Source: Mastigias papua | Taxonomy: Eukaryota > Cnidaria > Scyphozoa > Rhizostomeae > Mastigiidae | Length of the DNA stretch: 64,000 nucleotides | Direction of reading: 5' to 3' | Assembly: GCA_964019165.1 (NCBI GenBank) | Contig: OZ025283.1 | Coordinates: 875,501-939,500 of the forward strand | Shown here: positions 55,684 to 64,000 of the stretch, one piece after another | Position numbering within the stretch: the stretch's first letter is position 1 | How the letters are laid out: each line of letters starts with the position of its first letter | The notes under the pieces: generated by a model | Seen by the model: the letters and a program-made list of their open reading frames with translations, nothing else | What the model was told of the DNA's origin: nothing | The model's database searches: none | Translations under genes and position numbers: made by a program

Positions 55684-58600
55684 CGGCGACCAGTCCAGCT
55701 GGCTCTTCCACCACCAGTCGCCTATTTTACATCACTGACCGTACTACTGGTACTCGCTTCCTTGTTGATACCGGCGCTGATGTCAGTGTTCTTCCCCCTT
55801 CTGCTGCTGAAAAACGCAAACCTGCCTCCATGATTCTACAGGCTGTCAACAAATCTGCCATCTCTACTTTTGGTGAAAAATCCATGACCTTGGATATCGG
55901 ACTTCGCCGTTGTTTCAGATGGATATTCATAATTGCTGACCTTCCCCTCCCTATTCTGGGAGCAGATTTTCTCGCCCATTTCGGACTTAGAGTTGATGTT
56001 CGCCATCGCAAGCTCATTGACACTACTACCGGCCTCAGTCTTAATGGTATTCAGTCTACTACAGTTTCACCACGTCCTGTTTTTCATTTCCCTGCCTCTA
56101 CTCCTTACACAGATTTATTGCGCAAATTTCCGAACATTTCTCGTCCATGCTACAATGAATCATCTGTTAAACATTCCGTCACCCATCACATTCGCACTAC
56201 CGGACCTTCTGTCTTTTGCCGTCCTCGCCGCCTTGCTCCTGATCGTCTCAAGATTGCTAAATCGGAATTTGATCACATGCTCCAGCTTGGCATCATTCGT
56301 GCTTCTGACAGTTCTTGATCTTCTCCACTCCATATGGTCCCCAAACCTACTCCTGGTGATTGGCATCCTTGCGGTGATTATCGTGCTTTCAACAAAGTCA
56401 CTCTACCAGACCGTTATCCAATACCACACATTCATGACTTTTCCTCTTCACTCCATGGCAAATCCATTTTCTCCAAGATTGATCTTGTCCGTGCGTATCA
56501 TCAGATTCCTGTCCACCCGGATGATGTTCCTAAGACCGCCATCTGCACACCTTTCGGCTTGTTCGAGTTTCTGCGCATGCCTTTTGGTCTTCGTAATGCT
56601 GCTCAAACTTTTCAACGTTTCATTGATGAAGTTCTCCGTGGCCTTGATTTTGTGTATGCGTACATCGATGATGTCCTGATTGCCAGTTCTTCAGAAGCCG
56701 AGCACCTGGCACACCTGGATATCCTTTTCAATCGTCTTTCGGAATATGGTATTGTCATCAATCCTTCAAAGTGCATATTTGGTGCTGCCTCTCTTGAGTT
56801 TTTAGGCCACCAGATTTCAGTTCATGGTATCTCTCCTCTTCCGCAAAAAGTGCAAACCATTCAAGACTTTCCTGCTCCATCCTCCTTACGCAAGCTACGT
56901 GAATTCCTTGGTTTGGTTAACTTCTATCGTCGTTTCATTCCACACTGCGCCTCACTTGTCCAACCACTTACTGATCTCCTGTCGCCAAAGCGAACCAGTA
57001 CCGACTCATTTCACCTCTCCGAGGATGCACTATCTGCCTTTCACGATGTGAAAACTGCTCTTGCCAAAGCCACTCTACTCACTCATCCTGATCCGTCTGC
57101 ACCATACTGCCTGATGGTCGATGCTTCTAATGTCGCCGTGGGTGGAGTTCTTCAACAGCGCGTCAATCACACCTGGCATCCTATTTCCTTTTTCTCCAAG
57201 CGTCTGCAGCCTGCTGAAACCAAATATAGTACTTTCAGTCGTGAGTTACTCTCTATTTACCTCTCCATCCGCCATTTTCGCCATTTCTTGGAAGGACGTG
57301 AATTTTATGTTCTCACCGATCACAAGCTGCTGACACATGCCCTCTCTTCTTCGTCATCACGTTATTCTCCACGGGAAACACGCCACCTTGATTTCATCTC
57401 CCAGTTTACTTCTGACATTCGACATGTTCAAGGCAAAGACAACCCAGTCGCTGATGCCCTTTCACGCATGGATATCAATGCATTTACTGCTCCCACACCT
57501 CCTCTCGATTATACACTCATCGCACAAGCCCAACAGAATGATCCAGATCTCTCTCAGCTCCGTTCAACATCCTTGCACCTCCAAGCTCTGCCATTACCAT
57601 TTTCCACCAGCACTATTCTCTGCGATATGACCACTGCCTCGCCATGCCCATACATTCCTGCACCTTTCCGCCGTCTAGTTTTCGATCAATTCCATAACCC
57701 TTCACATCCTGGAATTTGCGCCACACAATGCCTCATCACGGAACGCTTTGTCTGGCCTGGCATGAATAAGGATATCCGCCTATGGACCAAATCCTGCCTT
57801 CCTTGTCAACGTGTTAAAGTCCAACATCACACTGTTACTCCCCTTGGTACTTTTACAACTCCGGATGCCCGCTTTGACCATATTCATCTTGATATTGTCG
57901 GCCCCCTCCCACCATCACAAGGTTACCGCTATCTCCTCACCTGTGTCGACCGTTATACAAGATGGCCAGACGCCATTCCCATTCCTGATATTACTGCTGA
58001 AACTGTCGCTCGCACTTTTGTTACTCATTGGATATCTACCTTTGGTGTCCCATCCACTGTTACAACTGACCGTGGTACACAATTTGAATCATCCCTTTTC
58101 ACAGCTCTTACCAACCTTCTCGGAACAAAACGGATACGCACAACTGCATACCACCCATGTGCCAATGGAATGGTTGAGCGTTTCCACCGTCAATTGAAAG
58201 CCTGTCTGAAAGCCTCCTCCGACTCCTCCAAGTGGACAGAACTACTTCCTCTCATCCTTCTCCGTCTTCGCACAACATTCAAGCAAGATCTCCAATGCAC
58301 TCCTGCCCAGCTTGTTTATGGAACTACTCTTCGTTTACCAGGACAGTTCTTTATTCCCTCTCCAGCCACCATGCCACTCGACCCTACACTCTATGCAGAT
58401 CGTTTATCATCCTATATGCACCAGCTTCGGCCAGTTCCACCACGCCTGCAATCTCCACCATCGCATGTACCACCCAATCTTTCTACATGCACGCATGTTT
58501 TTGTTCGCCATGATGCCATCCGCAAACCTCTTGATCCACCTTACGATGGACCTTACCAAGTTCTCTGTCGACATGAGAAACACTTTCTTCTTGACATTCA

Positions 58601-58787
58601 GGGCAAGCAAATTTCTGTCACCCTTGATCGCTTGAAACCTGCATATCTTGATTCTGCTCCAGTCACTACCACTCCTGACACCCTTACAGATTCACCAACT
58701 TCGGACGCTCCTCAATCCAAGATTTTGCCAAGTACCACTCGCTCAGGAAGAAGAGTACATTTTCCGGACAGATATGGGACTGCTTGA
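55617..58787 (+). pseudogene. gypsy pol: protease, RT, RNase H, integrase (one nonsense codon)
   Basis: Pol is open in the -1 frame from 55,617, overlapping gag by about 67 nt. GGAAAAC at 55,659-55,665 is a possible slippage site. Protease LVDTGADVSVLP. A TGA at 56,316-56,318 stands where Trp is expected (SDSS then SSPLHMVPK). [42 protein letters not shown] and [11 protein letters not shown] (YIDD). RNase [16 protein letters not shown] and LTDHKLL. Integrase: CLPCQRVK finger, [28 protein letters not shown] and [15 protein letters not shown] (D, D, E). A chromodomain is not obvious. Apart from the one stop, every catalytic motif is intact. Confidence 0.9.
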
Positions 58788-58884
58788 CTTTTACCATAGA
58801 GACCTTGAACATTATAGTTTCTTTCCTTCATTTCCTCGTTGTATCTTGTATTTTTATATTTTTCGAATGTCACACTCCGCGTGC

Positions 58885-58902
58885 ATTCTAGGGGGGGAGC
58901 CT
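58885..58902 (+). promoter_or_regulatory. polypurine tract of the gypsy element
   Basis: AGGGGGGGAGCCT directly precedes the 3' LTR; it primes plus-strand DNA synthesis. Confidence 0.75.
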
Positions 58903-59374
58903 TGTAGCAATTACATTTTTAGTTACTTTATCTTCCACTCCATTCATTCATTCATTGCGTGTTTTTTTTTCTACAACTCATTGCCATCACTTCCTCTCCG
59001 CTAACACTAAACTAACATCACACTAACATTCTATTGCGTCAAAACACCGTGCCCTTTTGTTAGGCCTATTTTTATACTAACTTTCCCTCAACACATTGTC
59101 TAGCCTTTCCTTTACCACATCGATTTTTGTTATTCCATCTTTATACGTAATTCCGGGGAGCAGATGTATATACCAATTCAAATTGTAAAATAGTCAGTTG
59201 AATTTCTATCTTGGCGAAGAAACACACACAAAATACAAGTCGCGTGTAGCTTATTGTCTCCAGTCTACAACGACGAGAGAAAAGAAAAGAGAAATACAGT
59301 GGTGAGACCGTTCAATTAATATAGTATAAAACTTCATTAGTAATTCAAATATTCAAACGAAGAGAATTACTAAA
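58903..59374 (+). repeat. 3' LTR of the gypsy element
   Basis: Matches the 5' LTR end to end with six substitutions and a 2-base insertion. It is followed by the AGGC target duplication and the resumed Harbinger reading frame. Confidence 0.95.
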
Positions 59375-59456
59375 AGGCGAATAGAATGGACAAAAGAGTG
59401 GTTGAGGGAAAGAAAGACATTTGGTGCATACTCGACACTCTTGAGAGAGTTGCTAC

Positions 59457-60235
59457 TCAAAGATGACCAGGAGGCAAGGCGTTTTGCACACCAAACCCTC
59501 CCTTTATGTGTGTTTCTAACATCCCATTTTCTTTTACTGAATAACCAAGACAGTTATTATCTGCTTGTGATCGAGGAATCCCCCTCTTCATGAAGTCAAG
59601 GGTAAGTGAATGACATGCAATAAATTTAAAATTGTTATCCGGATGGTTAAGCATTTTGATCAGAAGATTTATCCTTGTTGCTTTGTAGATAGTGGAAGGT
59701 TTCCTAATACCAAGTCCTCCGTGCTGTTTCTTTATAAACATTGTTTTGGTAGTAGTATTGTTATTCAGATTAAAAATCTTTCTCAGGCATAAAATCAGAA
59801 CTTTATCAAAATCTTGAAGCTTTTCCTCTGTAATAAATGTATTACTGACATGATGCTCTATCTTTGACAGACCCATTGTCCCTAGTGCTTCAATCTGTAG
59901 GGCAAGTGGTAGTGAACATGCAGTGATATTTTCAAGGATTTCTGAGTAGTCCCTCAACATATTTGGAACCTGATTTTCATCCTCTCCAGCAACTGTTAGT
60001 GGCTTCCCAAGATATGTAACTGGCTTGTGTCTGCTATTAACCTTTATTGTTCCTCCATTAATTTTGATATCTGGTGGTTTATCTCCTTTCGCTTTATACC
60101 ACCTGTTTCCAGACCTACGTTCATAGAGAATGGTACATTTATCAGGCCTAATGCAAAATCCCCTGTCCCGTGTTTTCTCAATTAATACATCTAACATCTC
60201 TTTTAATGGGAACTCAGAACTGCTAACAAGTGCAG
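59457..60235 (-). pseudogene. R2-group LINE fragment: RT C-terminus and thumb
   Basis: The minus-strand reading has [20 protein letters not shown] (the 'PdKc' block after the RT palm), [20 protein letters not shown] and [20 protein letters not shown], then [19 protein letters not shown], typical of the RT thumb of restriction-endonuclease-type LINEs. The YxDD region and endonuclease are not in this piece. It is cut at the Harbinger fragment near 59,470 and starts directly after the microsatellite. Confidence 0.7.
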
Positions 60236-60495
<260 letters not shown>

Positions 60496-60654
60496 CATAT
60501 AATATAGTCCATTATTACAATAGTATGTACAATAAAAAAAGCCCGGTTCTAAACAATAGAACAAGGGCCGAGCAAATAAATGTTTCAAAATTAAAACGAA
60601 AAAAGAAGTAAAGCTACAGAGGATAAGAAACAACCATCAGTTCTAGCTTTGGTG

Positions 60655-61058
60655 TTACATTTTGAATCCCATAAAAGTTTTCATGATTTGCACAGTTCCT
60701 GAGACCGATATAGTCTGTAATTTTCTTGTAATGCTTTTTACTTCATTCTCATTAAAGTTTAGTTTTTCGAGGTTGGTTTTCAATTCCTTAGGGACATAGC
60801 CCAGTGCACCGACTATTATAGGGACCATGTCAAATGTGTAGCCTTGGTATAGCATTTGTAAGTTTCGTAAAGGGCTGCATAATTATCAAGTTTTTCTTTT
60901 GCTTTCTTCGTTATATTCATATCGGCTGGACAGCTTATCTCAACAACTGCACAGGTTTTGTCTGCTTTGTTCCATATCAGTATATCAGGCTTATTATGGG
61001 CCAATTTTGTTGAAGTTCTGATCGGAACGTTCCACCTGTAGTGTTGACATATCATGCG
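60655..61058 (-). pseudogene. R2-group LINE fragment: restriction-like endonuclease domain
   Basis: ORF 61,055-60,816 reads WNVPIRTSTKLAHNKPDILI and AVVEISCPADMNITKKAKEK, the PD...(D/E)xK-like endonuclease of R2/NeSL-type LINEs. After a frameshift near 60,855, ORF 60,855-60,655 continues with TFDMVPIIVGALGYVPKEL, the conserved post-endonuclease block. The domain would cleave target DNA. It is 5'-truncated and cuts into or abuts the 3' end of the virus-like gene on its right. Confidence 0.8.
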
Positions 61059-62049
61059 TATACATTAGAATAATTAGGACATCGTAGAAACACGTGTAGA
61101 TTAGTTGTAGAAGTCTGGAAGATTCGTATTTATACTCTAGTGGTACTAACATACCATGGTAAAGAAGTCTACATCGTATATATGAGACTTCGTGTAATTC
61201 AATAGGTAAATACATGTCTTGTCTGCTTTCAGATACTTCTGTAATTCCATCTAGCATATTATCAACAACACATCGTAATGTTCTCCCATCTATACCTGCT
61301 ATTTTATTGCTTTCAATTATACTGCATTCAATATCGATCATACGGCTTCCATCTTCCTCTCTATGTCTCACAAATTTAAATTTCGAAGGTGCGGTTGTGT
61401 TTTTTGTAATTTTGTCGTCAGTTGGAGTGAATAAGATATCCATTGTATCCTCATCTTCATTAACTGATATCGTGTATGGTATGTTATCAACCAGAGCCTG
61501 GTTCAAGAAACCGTTAAAAATTGGTTCTTTGGTTTGAGCAGTATTAACACCAAGAAATTTATAGCCCACTCTTCCATGCAAACAAAACCCTACTTTACTC
61601 CCCTTTGCTATATCTTGTTTGAAACGAATATATATGAATTCATTAACAGATATAGCCAACTCGATAGGGATCTCAACTTTACATAAGGATATATCGTGTC
61701 CAATAATTCGATTGCGATTGAATTCCTTCACAAACTCCGTAACATCATCCCACTCATTGTCATTCAGAAAATAACGCTTTTCCGTAAAAATTTCATCCTG
61801 ATTTGCCTCACACCATACATATTGAAACCAATGATGTTTATATATTCCATGATTTAAAAATTTTGTATCTAATGGTATAAATATATTTGCGAGAGTTGCT
61901 CTCCATTTATTGACGGGATTAAGTCTTACAGGTGTTCGTAACTGTGTGCTGAAATCGCTCATCATCTCTTCATATTGGGGTCGGGTTGTCGATTGTACTG
62001 TAGGTGTTAAAGTCATATAGAATGCATTGTTTCGCAATTTACTACTCAT
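61059..62049 (-). CDS. virus-like cluster gene 2 (unknown structural-type protein)
   Basis: ATG at 62,049 (ATGAGTAG overlaps the previous gene's stop). About 330 codons read before the LINE junction near 61,058, so the natural C-terminus may be lost. The N-terminus has FYMTL, DFSTQLRTPVRL and KWRATLANIFIP, a pattern shared with genes 1 and 3. The rest is mixed beta-rich sequence (KVEIPIELAISVNEFIYIRF; GFCLHGRVGYKFLG). No enzyme motif, signal peptide or clear membrane segment until a hydrophobic tail near the junction. I do not recognise a named family. A capsid-associated or other virion-type role is inferred from context only. Confidence 0.55.
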
Positions 62050-63241
62050 ATTTTTTCCGGAAATGTAATGTCACAAAACCATCTGTTAATTTCTCTCCAT
62101 CCAAATTAGTTACTTCGATATAAAAATCATCGATATTGACATATCTGAGTGCTACATATAATGGAATCTTGAACTCTTTATATACCTGTCTAGTATTCCA
62201 ACTAGTTATGCGTAACAAAGATTCGGTATTTTCTCCAACCTTTGTCTCATTTAAAATATGTGGTACCTTTATCTTAAGCACTTGCATACTATCATCATCA
62301 TCTGATTTATCATCTATTATATAATGCTGCAGCAGTGTTGTTGGTGTTCGTATATAATACCTCTCTGTATTAAACTCATACAGTGTACCTCCTTCACCAT
62401 CTTCATCTGCGAGGTACTGTGTTCCTCGTAACTAATTTGGCACTGTGATTAGTTCTCTCTCAAATATAGTATACCAGTTACCCCATCTATCAAGTGATGG
62501 GAAATTAACTAGAGCTTGGAACTCTGGGTGGAAATATACTTTATACACATACCAGGGAGTTTTTATATTTATAAATCCATTCACATACTTTATTTCCAGT
62601 GCATAGAAATATGGCGGCTGCGTGACACTTAGTTTACCAGCCATGTTTTTGACTACTGTCTTAACGTATTCTCTCACCCTTCCAAGTTTTGGTTTTAATG
62701 AGTTTGATAATAACTCACAAAGGTGTGTTATTGTTATTTTTCTGTTTGGATCTTCCTTCCAATAATCTATCAATATTTGATTAGCTACAGCTACGTATTG
62801 TGCCTGCGTGTCGTGGAGCGTTTTAGAAGATACTTGATAACTCCATTTGTCAAACGGTGATGATTGTGTACCAAATCCCCGATTATTACCATATTGAAAC
62901 GCTTTAAAAGCCTTCCTAAGTTTTTCGGTTGCTTCCATATCTTCTGTTTCTAAGAAGTCGACCTCTCTATCCCCTCCTAAAAATGATCGTCTCACCATCC
63001 GGTCAAAGTTAAGTCTCACCAAAAATAGCACTACATGTCGATCAGACCATTCCCTCCCTACTTCTGATAATGTAGGAAAGTCGTTCTTTGTAAATACCTT
63101 CTCGACTGTATTCTTTTTCTTTTGTTTACTATTATTATGTAACGCCATATCATATAATGAGACCTCCCATTGACCATCTAATGTCAGTTGAGGGGAAAAT
63201 TTATTATATGAAATGTTAGCTCTCGCAAAAAACGAATTCAT
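62042..63241 (-). pseudogene. virus-like cluster gene 1 (unknown), one in-frame amber stop
   Basis: Starts at ATG 63,241. The 269-codon ORF ends at TAG 62,434-62,432, but the same frame runs on for about 130 codons to TAG 62,044, so the original product was about 400 residues or the stop is read through. The N-terminus contains FSPQLTLDGQWEVSLYDM, matching the shared pattern of the cluster. Later parts include KWSYQVSSKTLHDTQAQYVA, an internal basic stretch, and after the stop an acidic DDKSDDDD segment followed by KVPHILNE. No known catalytic motif. Family not recognised. Confidence 0.55.
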
Positions 63242-63322
63242 GATTAGTCAATGGTATTATTCCAACACCATCTATTTATAATAAATTTTTGTTGACGAAA
63301 ACTATATATATATAGCTAATAA
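63242..63322. promoter_or_regulatory. 81-bp bidirectional promoter with two TATA boxes
   Basis: Between divergent genes 1 and 3. Plus side: CTATATATATATAGC at 63,302-63,315, just before the ATG at 63,323. Minus side: TTATAAATAG (reverse of 63,269-63,278), upstream of the ATG at 63,241. Very compact, as in small DNA viruses. Confidence 0.55.
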
Positions 63323-63724
63323 ATGGATGCTTTTTTACGTATGAGTCGAGTCTATTACCTAAACGTGAAATCATTTAATAAATCTATTGATGTATCCCGG
63401 TTATTACCAGGATTGAGTACAAAATGGGAATGTTGTGTACATAGTTATTACATAGTTATTAATGGTGAAAGACAAAAGGTATTGCGATTAAATTGTAACT
63501 TAGTTGCTTTTGATCGTGTCTTCCGACAACCGCATCTTCTTGAGGTTGTCTCAAATAGAGGGGAACTATCAACTGTGGAGATACTCAGATGGAAGAGAAT
63601 ACTTATCACTACAGCAACAGATTTTAGACTTTTGGTCACAAATCTTTCGAATAAATTAATTAATAATGTCTCAGAGGAAGATTTGCATGTTCTACTAGCA
63701 TTCCGAGCACCATCATATGAATAA
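63323..63724 (+). CDS. virus-like cluster gene 3 (133 aa, unknown)
   Basis: Intact ORF from ATG 63,323 to TAA 63,722-63,724. The N-terminus YYLNVKS and KWECCVHSYYIVING, then VLRLNCNLVAFDRVFRQPHL and LEVV, resemble the shared pattern of genes 1 and 2. The C-terminal half has RILITTATDFRLLVTNLSNK. No membrane segment, signal peptide or enzyme motif. Transcribed divergently from gene 1. The intact frame, beside broken neighbours, suggests recent activity or constraint. Confidence 0.6.
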   Translation: MDAFLRMSRVYYLNVKSFNKSIDVSRLLPGLSTKWECCVHSYYIVINGERQKVLRLNCNLVAFDRVFRQPHLLEVVSNRGELSTVEILRWKRILITTATDFRLLVTNLSNKLINNVSEEDLHVLLAFRAPSYE

Positions 63725-63790
63725 TCCTACTGTAAGAAAAAACTTACCATGTAAGAAAAAACTTACCATGTAAGAAAAAACCTACCAGAT
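63725..63790 (+). repeat. 19-bp tandem repeat upstream of gene 4
   Basis: Three copies of a 19-base unit, GTAAGAAAAAACTTACCAT. Each contains an inverted GTAAG...CTTAC, so each can form a small hairpin. Immediately followed by TATATAA at 63,794-63,800. Possibly regulatory. Confidence 0.85.
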
Positions 63791-63846
63791 GTGTATATAA
63801 ATGAGTGTGGCTATTACTATGTTTTGCTATTTCAAAAAGACGGGCC

Positions 63847-64000
63847 ATGGATGAATACAAACTTATAAAATGCGTTATCAATTTAATGAACAACAATAAT
63901 ATAGACCAATATTCATATAAGGACAGAAGAATTGCAAAAGTTATCACAACGGTGATTAAAAAGCAAGAAGTTTTGAGGAGTAATATCTTCGAGAAACTAG
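63847..64000 (+). CDS. virus-like cluster gene 4, 5' end only
   Basis: ATG at 63,847 opens a frame that remains open to the window end (51 codons, MDEYKLIKCVINLMNNNN at the start), lysine- and asparagine-rich with a helical look (RIAKVITTVIKKQEVLRSN). A TATA box lies about 50 bases upstream. Too short to assign. Confidence 0.45.
   Translation, partial: MDEYKLIKCVINLMNNNNIDQYSYKDRRIAKVITTVIKKQEVLRSNIFEKL

Larger units (their letters stand above)
54156..59374 (+). mobile_element. CsRn1-type Ty3/gypsy LTR retrotransposon, complete, 5.2 kb
   Basis: Two LTRs (470 and 472 bp) are about 98-99% identical, with six substitutions and one 2-base indel counted by eye. Flanking AGGC duplications lie at 54,152-54,155 and 59,375-59,378. 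Primer-binding sequence, gag, pol and a polypurine tract are all present. Gag has the unusual CHCC motif of the CsRn1/Kabuki group. Only one nonsense codon interrupts pol. No envelope-like ORF. Confidence 0.95.
54047..59478 (+). pseudogene. Harbinger transposase N-terminal exon split by a gypsy element
   Basis: The first part, 54,047-54,155, ends in AIIFSKRTR. The second part, 59,379-59,478, reads RIEWTKEWLRERKTFGAYST and [15 protein letters not shown]. Removing the 5.2-kb gypsy element and one AGGC copy leaves the frame continuous. The 'W...wl..R...GaystLl.EL...D...yr.f' pattern is the classic start of Harbinger/HARBI1-type transposases. The remaining catalytic part is missing after about 59,478. 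Only the outer segments belong to this gene. Confidence 0.75.

Noticed and set aside
55933..56679. 248-codon plus-strand ORF rich in Leu/Ser
   Set aside because: Out-of-frame shadow of the gypsy pol ORF.
61214..61537. Plus-strand ORF within the virus-like cluster
   Set aside because: Antisense shadow of gene 2, Ser/Ile-rich and without support.

Overview
This is an AT-rich stretch of animal nuclear DNA, most likely from a marine invertebrate such as a cnidarian or sponge-grade metazoan. Three things point that way: GT-AG introns, a HECT-type ubiquitin ligase gene, and a dense mix of invertebrate-type transposable elements (Penelope, BEL/Pao, Ty3/gypsy including a CHCC-Gag type, RTE, CR1/L2-like and R2-group LINEs, MULE, PIF/Harbinger, hAT, a Kolobok-like element and an integrase-like DDE transposon). 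The exact lineage cannot be fixed from sequence alone. No bacterial operon, CRISPR array, rRNA or tRNA gene was seen.

Layout. 0-0.5 kb: possible first exons of a host membrane-protein gene (-). 0.7-1.8 kb: hAT/ZMYM1-like transposase remnant. 2.9-4.4 and 11.6-12.8 kb: three copies of one unclassified dispersed repeat. 4.4-9 kb: Penelope-like element inside a BEL/Pao element (-). 9.2-11 kb: DDE_1 transposase fragment facing a SWIM-YqaJ gene. 13.3-17.5 kb: decayed gypsy element (-). 17.7-18.3 kb: MULE fragment. 18.5-21.05 kb: multi-exon CUE/HECT ubiquitin-ligase gene broken by a 4-base duplication. 22.1-24.0 kb: two-exon integrase-like transposase pseudogene facing it, then a degenerate AT repeat array. 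24.4-28.25 kb: two LINEs. 28.7-31.3 and 40.9-43.9 kb: two more BEL/Pao relics. 34.2-37.6 kb: near full-length RTE. 38.3-40.5 kb: possible solo LTR, MULE tail and Harbinger transposase. 43.9-53.8 kb: repeat arrays, MITEs, MULE, gypsy gag, Kolobok-like element, tandem duplication and unassigned ORFs. 53.9-59.5 kb: a young CsRn1-type gypsy element (98-99% LTR identity, 4-bp target duplication) sitting inside the first coding exon of a Harbinger transposase gene. 59.5-61.06 kb: R2-group LINE fragments around an AT/ACAT hairpin microsatellite.

61.06-64.0 kb is the least ordinary part. It is a compact, apparently intronless cluster of divergently transcribed genes with an 81-bp bidirectional promoter, TATA boxes, a stop-start overlap between two genes and a short tandem repeat before a further gene that leaves the window. 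Three of the products share a similar N-terminal pattern. The layout looks like a module of an integrated DNA-virus-like or Polinton-like element rather than host genes; this is inference and no hallmark enzyme is visible in the window.

Functionally, nearly all coding capacity is mobile-element protein (gag, protease, reverse transcriptase, RNase H, integrase, DDE transposases), most of it inactivated. Only the 54-59 kb gypsy element and parts of the 61-64 kb cluster look recent enough to have been active lately.
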